Assembly: GCF_003610805.1 (NCBI RefSeq)
Contig: NZ_RAPF01000004.1
Coordinates: 124,001-188,000 of the forward strand
Length of the DNA stretch: 64,000 nucleotides
DNA from: Altericroceibacterium spongiae
GTDB taxonomy: Bacteria > Pseudomonadota > Alphaproteobacteria > Sphingomonadales > Sphingomonadaceae
Direction: 5' to 3'
Shown here: positions 17,747 through 26,599 of the stretch, piece by piece
How the letters are laid out: every line of letters begins with the position of its first letter
Position numbering within the stretch: position 1 is the first letter of the stretch
Notes under the pieces: model-generated
What the model was told of the DNA's origin: nothing
Seen by the model: only the letters and a program-made list of their open reading frames with translations
Database searches by the model: none
Translations under genes and position numbers: made by a program

Positions 17747-17961
17747 ATGCTGCATGTTTCAGGTGATTTCCTGCATAATGCAGGGGGTTGCGCCAGAGGG
17801 CTATAATGGCCACTTGAAGCTGTAGTAATTTGGCAACCTTGTCTTTTCAGCCTCGCGAAAGCTTGAATCTTTAAGGTTAGCCTGATTGATATTGAAATTG
17901 GCGGAGTTACACTCTGCCTTTCCTTTCCGCGAATCCCGTGTGAAGGGAATAGGACAAAGGC

Positions 17962-19227
17962 ATGACCAAATTGAGTGGATCGGATAGCAAGAGTACCCTT
18001 TACTGCAGTTTCTGCGGCAAGTCGCAGCATGAAGTAAGGAAGCTCATCGCCGGCCCGACCGTCTTCATCTGTGATGAGTGTGTTGAACTGTGCAATGACA
18101 TCATCCGGGAAGAAACCAAGGGCGGGCTTGCCGGTAAGAAAGAAGGCGGCGTTCCTACGCCCAAGGATATTTTCGAAACGCTGAACGATTATGTGATCGG
18201 TCAGGATCGCGCCAAGCGGGTGCTTTCCGTGGCTGTCCATAACCACTACAAGCGTTTGAAGCATTCCGGAAAATCCGGCGATGTAGAGCTGGCCAAGTCC
18301 AATATTCTGCTCGTCGGACCGACCGGCTCAGGGAAAACGCTTCTCGCGCAGACTCTGGCACGGACTTTCGATGTGCCTTTCACTATGGCCGATGCCACTA
18401 CATTGACCGAAGCTGGATATGTCGGTGAAGATGTCGAGAACATTATCCTGAAGCTGCTTCAGGCATCCGATTATAATGTCGATAAGGCGCAGCACGGTAT
18501 CGTCTATATTGACGAGATCGATAAGATTACCCGTAAAGCGGAAAATCCTTCCATCACCCGTGACGTATCGGGTGAGGGTGTGCAGCAGGCACTGCTCAAG
18601 CTGATGGAAGGCACTACGGCTTCGGTTCCGCCGCAGGGCGGCCGTAAGCATCCGCAGCAGGAATTCCTGCAGGTCGACACGACGAATATCCTGTTTATCT
18701 GCGGCGGTGCTTTTGCAGGGCTCGAAAAAGTGATTGCGGATCGTCTGCAGAAGCGTTCGATCGGTTTCGGTGCACATGTGGCCGATCCCGATAAACGCCG
18801 GGTGGGGGAACTGCTTGAGAAGTGCGAACCGGAAGACTTGCTGAAATTCGGACTTATTCCCGAATTTGTCGGGCGTCTGCCGGTGATCGCCACGCTGAAC
18901 GATCTTGATGTCGATGCGCTGGTTATGATTCTCCGGGAGCCCAAAAATGCACTGGTGAAGCAATATCAAAAGCTCTTCGATCTCGAAGATGTGGAACTGA
19001 CTTTTACTGATGATGCGCTGGTGGCGATTGCCCAGAAGGCGATTGAACGCAAGACCGGCGCACGCGGGCTTCGATCCATTGTCGAAGGGCTGCTGCTCGA
19101 TACGATGTTCGATCTGCCCAGCATGGAAGGCGTTTCAGAAGTGGTCGTGGATGGTGAAGTGGTCGAAGGCCGCAAGGAACCCGTTCGCGTATTGGGCAGC
19201 GAAAAGAAGAAGGAAGAAGCTGCCTGA
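17962..19227 (+). CDS. clpX: Clp protease ATP-binding unfoldase subunit ClpX
   Basis: A AAA+ hexameric unfoldase of 421 aa that recognises, unfolds and feeds substrates into ClpP. The N-terminal C4 zinc domain (CSFCGKS...CDECVELC) is at about residues 15-41, Walker A GPTGSGKT near 117, Walker [10 protein letters not shown] near 180, and the conserved ClpP-contact and pore regions are present. Length and order match the family exactly. In alphaproteobacteria ClpXP degrades cell-cycle regulators such as CtrA; the window also carries chpT, which belongs to the same regulatory network. Confidence 0.98.
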   Translation: MTKLSGSDSKSTLYCSFCGKSQHEVRKLIAGPTVFICDECVELCNDIIREETKGGLAGKKEGGVPTPKDIFETLNDYVIGQDRAKRVLSVAVHNHYKRLKHSGKSGDVELAKSNILLVGPTGSGKTLLAQTLARTFDVPFTMADATTLTEAGYVGEDVENIILKLLQASDYNVDKAQHGIVYIDEIDKITRKAENPSITRDVSGEGVQQALLKLMEGTTASVPPQGGRKHPQQEFLQVDTTNILFICGGAFAGLEKVIADRLQKRSIGFGAHVADPDKRRVGELLEKCEPEDLLKFGLIPEFVGRLPVIATLNDLDVDALVMILREPKNALVKQYQKLFDLEDVELTFTDDALVAIAQKAIERKTGARGLRSIVEGLLLDTMFDLPSMEGVSEVVVDGEVVEGRKEPVRVLGSEKKKEEAA

Positions 19228-19287
19228 CCGAAAGCGTTTAGTCCGGTCTCATTTGGTTGTCGCTCCTTCCAACCGAGACTGGCTCGT

Positions 19288-19331
19288 ATCGCCCGCCCGT
19301 CCATACCGGACGAGCGGGCGATCGCTTTTTG
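19288..19331 (+). terminator. Rho-independent terminator after clpX
   Basis: TCGCCCGCCCGTCC-ATACC-GGACGAGCGGGCGA followed by TCGCTTTTT; about 14 bp of stem with one mismatch. Very strong. Confidence 0.9.
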
Positions 19332-19390
19332 GGATCTGTTTTGCCGAAAATCTAACGCGGCTCTTGCTATAATCGGCAATATCCATAACT

Positions 19391-19402
19391 TGTTATATAA
19401 CA
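19391..19402. promoter_or_regulatory. Palindromic candidate operator of the MarR-GNAT gene
   Basis: TGTTATATAACA is a perfect 12-bp palindrome ending 16 nt before the start at 19419, in the promoter/leader zone. MarR regulators typically bind AT-rich palindromes of this kind near their own promoters, so autoregulation is plausible. Confidence 0.45.
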
Positions 19403-19418
19403 CTTTATGGAGTCGCTT

Positions 19419-20369
19419 ATGGATATTCTTGAGGATCTTGGTCCGGTCTTTCTCGGCAGCCGGTTGAAGCGCCTTGCAGAGCGCCTGCAAGCGGGGGCCG
19501 CAGAAGTTCTTGCCGAAGCTGAGCTGGGTGTTCAGCCCTCGCATATGCCGGTGCTGGCGGCGCTCGACCGGGAAAATATGCTGATCGGACAGCTTGCCCA
19601 AGCGGTAGGGATGAGCCAGCCGGGTGTTACACGCAGTGTCGCGCAACTGGTTGAACTGGGACTGGCGGAAACGCAGTGTACTGAGGATCAAAGACGCCGA
19701 CTGGCATCGCTGACACCTGCGGGTAAAGCGATGATGGTGCGTGCCAGAGCTCTTGTCTGGCCGCGGCTCGATGCAGCCGTAAAAGAAATATGCCCGATCT
19801 CGCCCGATTTGTTTTGTGAACAGATTGCAGCCATTGAAGCAAAGCTGGCGGAAAAAAGGCTGGCCGAATATGGCCCGCATACCCACAGACCGGCTTTGCA
19901 GATACGCGATTATGAAGAATCGGTGGCTGCCTGTTTCCGTGACATCAATCTGGAATGGATTGATGACATGTTCGTGGTTGAAGATGCCGATCTTGAAGTG
20001 CTCGATCATCCGCAAGAGGCTATAATCCAGCCGGGAGGAGAGATTCTCTTTGTCGAATCGCCCGATTTGGGGGTGATCGGAACCTGCGCGCTACGCAAGA
20101 CGGGGCAGGGCAGTTTTGAATTGACCAAGATGGGCGTCAGATCCACTGCGCGCGGACTGAAAGCTGGAGAATTTCTGCTCCAAGCAGCTATATGTCGAGC
20201 CGGAGAAATTGGCGCACAGGAACTCTATTTGCTAACCAACAGCGCCTGCCAGCCAGCCATTCACCTTTATGAAAAACTGGGTTTCAGCCACGATGCAGGA
20301 ATAATGGAGCGCTATGGCGCACGCTATGCTCGCTGTGATGTCGCAATGCTCTTCACGGGAACATTCTAA
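19419..20369 (+). CDS. MarR-type HTH / GNAT acetyltransferase fusion protein
   Basis: A 316-aa two-domain protein. Residues about 1-145 form a winged-helix MarR domain (QPSHMPVLAALDRENMLIGQ, MSQPGVTRSVAQLVELGLAE, TEDQRRRLASLTPAGKAM). Residues about 155-316 form a GNAT domain with the acetyl-CoA region (KMGVRSTARGLKAGEFLLQA) and the terminal NSACQPAIHLYEKLGF signature. Such fusions are common, but their acetyl acceptors are mostly unknown. ATG 19419 has GGAG 6 nt upstream; the ATG at 19407 has none. A palindrome overlaps the promoter region. The 3' end overlaps the convergent CDF gene by 4 nt. Confidence 0.87.
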   Translation: MDILEDLGPVFLGSRLKRLAERLQAGAAEVLAEAELGVQPSHMPVLAALDRENMLIGQLAQAVGMSQPGVTRSVAQLVELGLAETQCTEDQRRRLASLTPAGKAMMVRARALVWPRLDAAVKEICPISPDLFCEQIAAIEAKLAEKRLAEYGPHTHRPALQIRDYEESVAACFRDINLEWIDDMFVVEDADLEVLDHPQEAIIQPGGEILFVESPDLGVIGTCALRKTGQGSFELTKMGVRSTARGLKAGEFLLQAAICRAGEIGAQELYLLTNSACQPAIHLYEKLGFSHDAGIMERYGARYARCDVAMLFTGTF

Positions 20370-21334
20370 ACCGTATGACGATCTTGCAGGCTGCAATCGC
20401 CAAGCGCCTGTTCGATCTGGACGGTCGTATGGCCAATCGCGAACTGATGCTCCAGTTCATGAGCGAGGTGATGGAGAAATGCGTCACCAGGATGCCCTTG
20501 TGGCATGACGAGATGGGCGGTTAGCGCGGTTTCGGTCGTGCTCATAGGCCAGATATGTAAATCATGGATAGCGTCCACTCCGGGGAGTTCGGCAAGGTAG
20601 GCGGATACTTTCTGCTCATCGATTCCCTCGGGTACGCCGAGCAGCCCCATCCTGACACTGTCTTTTAAAAGACCCCAGGTCCCGCCTGCTATCACCAGAA
20701 CGATAATCAGACTGGTTACGGGATCGATCCACAGCGCGCCGGTTGCCATAATCAGTAAGCCGGCTGCTACTACGCCGATCGAAACAAGGGCATCGGCTGC
20801 CATATGGAGAAAAGCGCCGCGAATATTGATGTCGTTCTTGCGTCCGCGCATGAAGAGTAGAGCCGTTCCCGTATTGATGAGCACGCCGATTCCGGCGACC
20901 ACGATCATCGTCATTCCTTCGACCGGGGCGGGGCTCATGAAACGATGAATCGTCTCATAGAGAATCGCCCCCAGCGCGATCAGTAGGAGGGCGGCATTGC
21001 CGATGGCCGCCAGAATTGAACTCGATTTGTAACCATATGTGAATCGTGCGCTGGGCGGGCGCTTGCTGGCGATATTGGCACCCCAGGCGATCAGCAGACT
21101 GAGTACATCGGAAAGATTGTGCCCTGCATCCGCCACCAGTGCCATTGAGCCGGAAATAATGCCGAAAGAGGCTTCTACAATGACGAAGCACGTGTTGAGG
21201 GCGATCCCGATAGCAAACGCGCGACCATAATCGGCAGGCGCATGGGAGTGACCGTGATGATGGTGCCCATGTCCATGATGATGTGCATGAGCATCACCAC
21301 TACCCGTCGCGAGCGATTCCCGTTTTGTGTCCAT
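20366..21334 (-). CDS. Cation diffusion facilitator metal exporter
   Basis: An inner-membrane divalent-metal/proton antiporter of 322 aa, CzcD/ZitB-like. The cytoplasmic N-terminus is a His-rich metal-binding stretch (AHAHHHGHGHHHHGHSHA). Six transmembrane helices follow, with the metal-site motifs DAGHNLSD (TM2) and HMAADALVS (TM5), where H-x3-D in both helices points to Zn2+ or Co2+ rather than Mn2+. A C-terminal ferredoxin-like domain (VSAYLAELPGVDAIHDLHIW) closes the protein. No metal-responsive regulator is adjacent, apart from the convergent MarR-GNAT gene. Confidence 0.93.
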   Translation of the reverse strand: MDTKRESLATGSGDAHAHHHGHGHHHHGHSHAPADYGRAFAIGIALNTCFVIVEASFGIISGSMALVADAGHNLSDVLSLLIAWGANIASKRPPSARFTYGYKSSSILAAIGNAALLLIALGAILYETIHRFMSPAPVEGMTMIVVAGIGVLINTGTALLFMRGRKNDINIRGAFLHMAADALVSIGVVAAGLLIMATGALWIDPVTSLIIVLVIAGGTWGLLKDSVRMGLLGVPEGIDEQKVSAYLAELPGVDAIHDLHIWPMSTTETALTAHLVMPQGHPGDAFLHHLAHELEHQFAIGHTTVQIEQALGDCSLQDRHTV

Positions 21335-21701
21335 ACTGCCTGACTAAACAAGCAACGCCGGAGCGACAATGGCGCAAGCTTATGAATTGAACGCTTTATT
21401 GCATCTTTGTTGCAACAAGACGGTTTGTTTACGTGACAAAAATGCCGCAGTGCGGCGATAAACGTCTTGTCGGAGTATGAATTTGAATACCGATTTATAC
21501 TGAACAGAGCCTTTGGTGGAAATAAAATACAATAATATCAATATATTAAGTGAAAATCTCCGATTTTGAAGGCAATTTGCGCACTGTCTTCTCTTGGTCA
21601 TATTTCCGGGGCTAAGGCGCGCGTCAGTGGCAGGCGCCAAATATCAATTAGAGCGTCACCGCATCCATATTCGTGTCTGAGACAGACAAGGGATCAGCAT
21701 A
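21335..21701. other. Intergenic region upstream of the TonB receptor gene
   Basis: A 367-bp, comparatively AT-rich gap between the divergent CDF and TonB-dependent receptor genes. It holds a perfect palindrome TTGTTGCAACAA at 21407-21418, probably nearer the CDF promoter. AAGGGATC precedes the receptor ATG. The only reading frame (21380-21640, minus strand) has no family resemblance and no ribosome binding site, so I do not call it. Confidence 0.45.
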
Positions 21702-24173
21702 ATGAAGAAAATGCTCCTTCGCAGTAGTGCATTGGTGGCGCTGGCAATGCCCGCCATGGTTCATGCACAATCGACCGGGTCGATCGACTTCCAGGAAGAT
21801 GAAATCGTTGTCACCGGTGCGTGGCAGAACGAAGTGGGTGGTGTGGAAGTTCCCAACACGCCCAAAGCCAAGCAGGTACTGGGCGAAGAAATTATTCGCG
21901 CACAGCGCCCGGGGCAGACGGTCAACGATATCATCAATCTCGTTCCGGGCGTCAGCTTCCAGAACAACGATCCCTGGGGGTCGGGCGGTGGTGGCTTCAC
22001 CATTCGCGGCTTCTCGGCAGACCGCGTATCGCAAACGCTGGATGGTGTTCCGCTGAACGATTCCGGCAACTACGCCATGTACACGAACCAGCAGGTCGAT
22101 CCGGAAATCCTGCAGGAAGTGAATGTCAATCTGGGCACCACCGACGTCGATAGCCCGACGGCTTCGGCAGTGGGCGGTACGGTGAACCTGCTTACCCGTG
22201 TTCCCGATGAAGAAGCCGGTGTGATGGCTTCTGCCAGCTACGGTAACATTCTGGCCAACCATTCGGGTAATCGCCCTTATTACCGGTTTTTCGGCATGGT
22301 CGATACGGGTAGCCTGACCGATGGCGGTCTGCGTGCCTTCATCTCGGCCAGCACGCTCAACTATGACAACCCGTTCAACAATTACGGCGAAAACAAGAAG
22401 ACCCAGTTTAACGGCCGCATCTATCAGCCGCTGGGCGACAATGGCGATTTCATGTCGCTTGCTGCGCATGTGAACGTCAATCGCAACAACTTCTTCGGTT
22501 CCAAGCGCTTCACTGGCGAAGGGGACACGACCGACGAATTCCCCGACACCAAGGCTGACCGTTTTTACGACATCGATTACCCTTGCACCATTCCCGGTGC
22601 GGTTACCGGTGTGGCCGATCAGCCGAATGAATGCGGCATGGAATTCGATCGCCGTTATAACCCCTCCAATACGGGTAATATCCGCGGTTCTTCGCGCTTC
22701 ACTCTTTCCGATGGCCTCATTCTGACGGTCGATCCCAGCTTCCAGTGGGTCAAGGCCAATGGCGGCGGCGATGAGACTTTGCTGGAAGGGACGCGCAATG
22801 TCGGCGGTGTCGAATATACCGGCTTTATTCGCGGCAGTTATTATTACGGCATGGACCTCAATGGTGACGGGGACATGCTTGATGAAGTGAACGGTAACGA
22901 TCCGAGCCAGACGCGCACTCGCCGTTATGGCCTGATCGCTTCGCTCGCTTACGAGATCAATCCCGACCACCGCGTTCGTATCGCCTATACGCTCGATCAC
23001 GCCCGCCATCGCCAGACTGGCCAGACATCGCTGATGCGGTCCAATGGCGAAATCGCTGACGTTTTCCCGATGGATGATGCGCTGGTTACGGCGGACGGTT
23101 TCGAGCTGAACAAGCGTAACCGTAAATCCTTCGCGATCCTGAATCAGGTGTCCGGTGAATATAGCGGTAATTTCGGTCCGCTCGCAGTTAACCTCGGCCT
23201 GCGCGCTCCTTTCTTTACTCGCAAACTGAATCAGTATTGCTACACGACCTCGGCCAGCGGTTATGTGGACTGCATCGGTACGCAGGATCCGACGGCTTAC
23301 GAAGCTGCCAATCCGAATGCTGTGGCCCCGCTGTCGCGCAAATACACCTATGACAAGCTGCTGCCGAATGTGGGCTTCACGCTTGATGTGGTCGAAAACG
23401 GATCGATCTTCTTCAATTATGCCAAGGGCCTTTCGGTCCCCGGTACCGATCCTTTGTATGACTCGCTCTATTTCGTCGATGCGGAAGAAGCGCGTCCCGC
23501 TCCGGAAACGACCGACAGTTTCGACTTCGGTGCCCGTTATCAGAGCGGCACGATTCAGGCGCAGCTGGCCGGTTACTTCACTCAGTATAAGGATCGTCTG
23601 GCATCATCCTACGATCCGGTGCTCGATGAATCGATCTATCGTAACCTCGGCAAGGTGAACAAATGGGGGATCGACGGCTCGGTCGCGTGGAAGCCGACCC
23701 AGCAGACGATGCTCTATGTGTTCGGTTCGTGGAACGACTCCGAAATCAAGAACGACATTCTGGGTGGCATTTGTGACCAGGATAATGTCGATGATGCGAC
23801 AAACCCCTGCATGAATGTCGGCGATCAGTTCTTCGTCGCTACTGGTGGCAAGCGTGAAGGCGGCGCTCCGAGCTGGAGTGTTGGCGGTCGCGGACAGGTT
23901 GAATTCGGTGACTTCCAGCTGGGTGCTCAGGTTAAGTATACCGGCTCGCGTTATCTGAACGATATCAACACCATCAAGATTGACGGTTACACGCTGGTCG
24001 ATCTCGATGCGCGGTATAACTTCCGTGACAATATGGCCGTGCAGGTCAATGTGACCAACCTGTTCGATAATCTCTATGTCGGCAACTATACTTCCGGCCT
24101 CGCTTCGACGAGTGAATATGTGCAGATCGGCCCGCCGCGTGCAGCCAGCATCTCGCTGATTATCGGTTACTAA
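21702..24173 (+). CDS. TonB-dependent outer membrane receptor
   Basis: An 823-aa outer-membrane receptor. The signal peptide is MKKMLLRSSALVALAMPAMVHA. The TonB-box-like DEIVVTGAW is near residue 35. The plug domain (VNDIINLVPGVSFQNND, GFTIRGFSADRVSQTLDGVPL) spans about residues 60-180, and a 22-stranded barrel ends in the classic aromatic C-terminus (ISLIIGY). An extracellular loop contains MDLNGDGDMLDE, a Ca-binding-like Asp-rich motif, and several loops carry paired Cys. The substrate could be an Fe-siderophore, cobalamin or a sugar; no neighbour identifies it. Transcription ends at a good terminator. Confidence 0.93.
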   Translation: MKKMLLRSSALVALAMPAMVHAQSTGSIDFQEDEIVVTGAWQNEVGGVEVPNTPKAKQVLGEEIIRAQRPGQTVNDIINLVPGVSFQNNDPWGSGGGGFTIRGFSADRVSQTLDGVPLNDSGNYAMYTNQQVDPEILQEVNVNLGTTDVDSPTASAVGGTVNLLTRVPDEEAGVMASASYGNILANHSGNRPYYRFFGMVDTGSLTDGGLRAFISASTLNYDNPFNNYGENKKTQFNGRIYQPLGDNGDFMSLAAHVNVNRNNFFGSKRFTGEGDTTDEFPDTKADRFYDIDYPCTIPGAVTGVADQPNECGMEFDRRYNPSNTGNIRGSSRFTLSDGLILTVDPSFQWVKANGGGDETLLEGTRNVGGVEYTGFIRGSYYYGMDLNGDGDMLDEVNGNDPSQTRTRRYGLIASLAYEINPDHRVRIAYTLDHARHRQTGQTSLMRSNGEIADVFPMDDALVTADGFELNKRNRKSFAILNQVSGEYSGNFGPLAVNLGLRAPFFTRKLNQYCYTTSASGYVDCIGTQDPTAYEAANPNAVAPLSRKYTYDKLLPNVGFTLDVVENGSIFFNYAKGLSVPGTDPLYDSLYFVDAEEARPAPETTDSFDFGARYQSGTIQAQLAGYFTQYKDRLASSYDPVLDESIYRNLGKVNKWGIDGSVAWKPTQQTMLYVFGSWNDSEIKNDILGGICDQDNVDDATNPCMNVGDQFFVATGGKREGGAPSWSVGGRGQVEFGDFQLGAQVKYTGSRYLNDINTIKIDGYTLVDLDARYNFRDNMAVQVNVTNLFDNLYVGNYTSGLASTSEYVQIGPPRAASISLIIGY

Positions 24174-24196
24174 GCCAATCCGGGCATAGCTCGAAC

Positions 24197-24240
24197 AAAG
24201 GCGCGGGAGGGGGAACTCTTCCGCGCCTTTTTGTTTGTTT
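24197..24240 (+). terminator. Rho-independent terminator after the TonB receptor gene
   Basis: AAAGGCGCGGgaGGGGGAACTCttCCGCGCCTTTTTG; 9-bp stem with A-run before and T-run after. Confidence 0.9.
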
Positions 24241-24329
24241 TCAGAATATTAGGTTGCCTTTGCCGGGCAATCCACAATTATCCTGCAGGCCATATTCCGA
24301 ATCCTGGCCGGGCCGATTACCGCAGTGCC

Positions 24330-24536
24330 ATGAGCATTATCGCAACAATCATGAACACCCGTACCGGCCGCCCCATCCAGAAGATGACATTCGGCCGGAT
24401 GCCCAAACCCTGGGCGTCTTTTACGCTTGAAACCGGCGAACTGGTGAATGCCGAAAGGGTCGATGTCGGCAAACCGGCACCGGGCAAATTCATTGCGCCG
24501 GTGGATGTCTGGGTGACGCCCAAAGCAGATGATTAA
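24330..24536 (+). CDS. Small hypothetical protein
   Basis: A possible 68-aa protein (MSIIATIMNTRTGRPIQKMT...APVDVWVTPKADD). The composition is protein-like, with no signal peptide or membrane segment, and I do not recognise the family. The frame stays open upstream to 24231, overlapping the terminator, so ATG 24330 or 24351 is more likely, but neither has a clear ribosome binding site. It is on the same strand as the receptor but beyond its terminator. Confidence 0.35.
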   Translation: MSIIATIMNTRTGRPIQKMTFGRMPKPWASFTLETGELVNAERVDVGKPAPGKFIAPVDVWVTPKADD

Positions 24537-24713
24537 GCCCGACTGACCCCATTTTTACCACTATAGCGGGCGCAGACGGGCTCCGATGAGGGCCATAAGC
24601 GCCTCTATCGGGGCCATAAACCGCATTAACAGAACCATATCGCCTGCCGCGGGGGCAACGAACGACCGGACATTGCATGATCCGGCATCTCGCTTCCGCA
24701 GCGCGCGTTTTTC

Positions 24714-25385
24714 CTACCGATAGATGCAGGCGTCCAGCTCATCGCGCCGGACAACGCCGATGCGTGCCTGAATGGTGTTGCCATAGCGGCGAGTGAAGCC
24801 TGTCGGGTGAACCACGCCGCGCTTTTTGGGGAGGGGCAGGGCGGCAGCCATGCGGGCCGCCTCCGAACGCGAGAGCCGCGCGGCGCTATGTTTGAAATAA
24901 CGCTGCGAACCGGCTTCGACGCCGTAAGTGCCGATTCCGGTTTCGGCGACATTGAGATAGACTTCCATGATCCGCCGTTTGCCCCAGATGCTTTCGATCA
25001 GCAGGGTGAACCAGGCTTCGAGGCCCTTGCGGACATAACCGCCATCCTGCCACAGAAAAACATTCTTCGCGGTTTGTTGCGAAATGGTCGAGCCGCCGCG
25101 AATCCGGCCGCCCTGCGCATTATGTTCGATCGCCTTTTCGATGGCCTCGCGATCGAATCCGTCATGGCTGCAAAATTTCGAATCCTCGGCCGCGATCACC
25201 GCGCTGACCATATTGCGGTCTATCCGGCTGAGCGGCTCCCAGTCTTTCGTATAGCCATTATCGTCGAGCAGCATGGTTGCCGTCACCGGCGGCGGCACGA
25301 AGCGGAACAGCAGCACGAGCCCGACGCTGATAATGCAGAACCAGACGACGATCCAGGCGATGAAGCGGGTGATGGCAAGAAGCAT
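24714..25385 (-). CDS. mtgA: Monofunctional peptidoglycan glycosyltransferase
   Basis: A 223-aa GT51 enzyme that polymerises lipid II into glycan strands at the outer face of the inner membrane. An N-terminal anchor (AWIVVWFCIISVGLVLLF) is followed by the motifs AVIAAEDSKFCSHDGFD (catalytic Glu), RGGSTISQQTAKNVFLW, and KRRIMEVYLNVAETG. There is no transpeptidase domain, as expected for MtgA. It lies downstream of rpoH on the same strand but beyond a strong terminator, so it is probably transcribed separately. Confidence 0.96.
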   Translation of the reverse strand: MLLAITRFIAWIVVWFCIISVGLVLLFRFVPPPVTATMLLDDNGYTKDWEPLSRIDRNMVSAVIAAEDSKFCSHDGFDREAIEKAIEHNAQGGRIRGGSTISQQTAKNVFLWQDGGYVRKGLEAWFTLLIESIWGKRRIMEVYLNVAETGIGTYGVEAGSQRYFKHSAARLSRSEAARMAAALPLPKKRGVVHPTGFTRRYGNTIQARIGVVRRDELDACIYR

Positions 25386-25498
25386 GATCCCGCCGATTTA
25401 TCCGCTGCATCATCGCTGCGCAATCGGACTGTTCCCGGATATGCGCCGCATATTCATTTTCCGCAGTCGCTCTGTCCGGCCTGCATAAAACAGGCATG

Positions 25499-25534
25499 AA
25501 AAAGCCCCGGAGCATCTGGCGCTCCGGGGCTTTT
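25499..25534 (-). terminator. Rho-independent terminator of rpoH
   Basis: On the minus strand AAAAGCCCCGGAGC, 7-nt loop, GCTCCGGGGCTTTTT; 10-bp or longer perfect stem, T-run in the rpoH direction, 33 bp after its stop. Confidence 0.92.
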
Positions 25535-25567
25535 CGAACCGTTCGCCCGGCCTGGCAGCCTTTGATT

Positions 25568-26482
25568 TCAGGCTTCGGCGGGAAGCAGCTTGTCGCCGGC
25601 GATACGCTGCATCGCCTTTTGCAGCTTTTCGAAAGCGCGCACTTCGATCTGGCGGATCCGTTCGCGGCTGACTTCGTAAACCTGCGAAAGCTCTTCCAGC
25701 GTCTGCGGATTTTCGGTCAGGCGCCGTTCGCTGAGAATATGTTTCTCACGATCGTTGAGGCTGTCCATCGCTTCGATCAGCATGTCGTGGCGATAGGACG
25801 CTTCTTCTGCATCGGCGACCGTTTCGTCCTGCAAGGGGCGATCATCGGTCAGCCAGTCCTGCCACTGGCCCGAACCTTCTTCATCATTGCGCATGGAGAC
25901 GTTCAGCGAAGCATCGCCGCCCATCATCATGCGCCGGTTCATATTGATGACTTCCTGTTCGGGAACACCCAGATCGGTAGCGATCTGAGCGACATCTTCG
26001 GCGCTGAGATCCGAATCCTCATAGGCTTCGAGATTTTTCTTCATCCGGCGAAGGTTGAAGAACAGCTTTTTCTGCGCGGCAGTGGTACCCATTTTGACCA
26101 GCGACCAGCTGCGCAGGATAAATTCCTGCATCGAGGCCTTGATCCACCACATGGCATAAGTGGCGAGGCGGAAACCCCGATCGGGCTCGAATTTCTTCAC
26201 ACCCTGCATCAGGCCGACATTGCCTTCGGAAATGAGGTCGCTCACCGGCAGGCCGTAACCGCGATAGCCCATGGCGATTTTCGCCACGAGTCGCAAATGG
26301 CTCGTCACCAGTTGTTTTGCCGCATCGGGATCACCATGTTCCTGATAACGCTTGGCGAGCATATATTCCTGCTCGGGCTTCAGGACCGGGAACTTCTTGA
26401 TCTCGGTGAGGTAGCGGTTGAGGCTGTTTTCACCGCCCAGGGCGGGAACAGTCAGCGCTGTGCTCTTTTTTGTGTTGCTCAT
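25568..26482 (-). CDS. rpoH: RNA polymerase heat-shock sigma factor sigma-32
   Basis: A 304-aa sigma-70 family protein that directs heat-shock transcription. Region 2 contains LVTSHLRLVAKIAMGYRGYG and TYAMWWIKASMQEFILRSW; the diagnostic RpoH box QKKLFFNLRR follows; region 4 has LSQVYEVSRERIRQIEVRA. ATG 26480-26482 (MSNTKKST) has AGGAAAGG about 10 nt upstream; the in-frame TTG at 26491 is too close to that site. Likely targets present in the window include clpP and clpX. It is preceded on the same strand by rluD, with about 117 bp between them. Confidence 0.97.
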   Translation of the reverse strand: MSNTKKSTALTVPALGGENSLNRYLTEIKKFPVLKPEQEYMLAKRYQEHGDPDAAKQLVTSHLRLVAKIAMGYRGYGLPVSDLISEGNVGLMQGVKKFEPDRGFRLATYAMWWIKASMQEFILRSWSLVKMGTTAAQKKLFFNLRRMKKNLEAYEDSDLSAEDVAQIATDLGVPEQEVINMNRRMMMGGDASLNVSMRNDEEGSGQWQDWLTDDRPLQDETVADAEEASYRHDMLIEAMDSLNDREKHILSERRLTENPQTLEELSQVYEVSRERIRQIEVRAFEKLQKAMQRIAGDKLLPAEA

Positions 26483-26599
26483 AATACCCAAACCTTTCCT
26501 GCGTCGACCGCGATTTGCTGACCCCTGCCGGGCATCAGCGGGGTGCGGCCACGTATCTGCCCATCCTTATACACGAATTCGGACGGTATTGTTCGCATT

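Noticed and set aside
21407-21418. Palindrome TTGTTGCAACAA before the CDF gene as an operator
   Set aside because: A perfect 12-bp palindrome is expected more than ten times by chance in the window, and no regulator gene is adjacent to support it.
21380-21640. 86-codon minus-strand reading frame upstream of the TonB receptor gene
   Set aside because: AT-rich, no ribosome binding site and no recognisable family.
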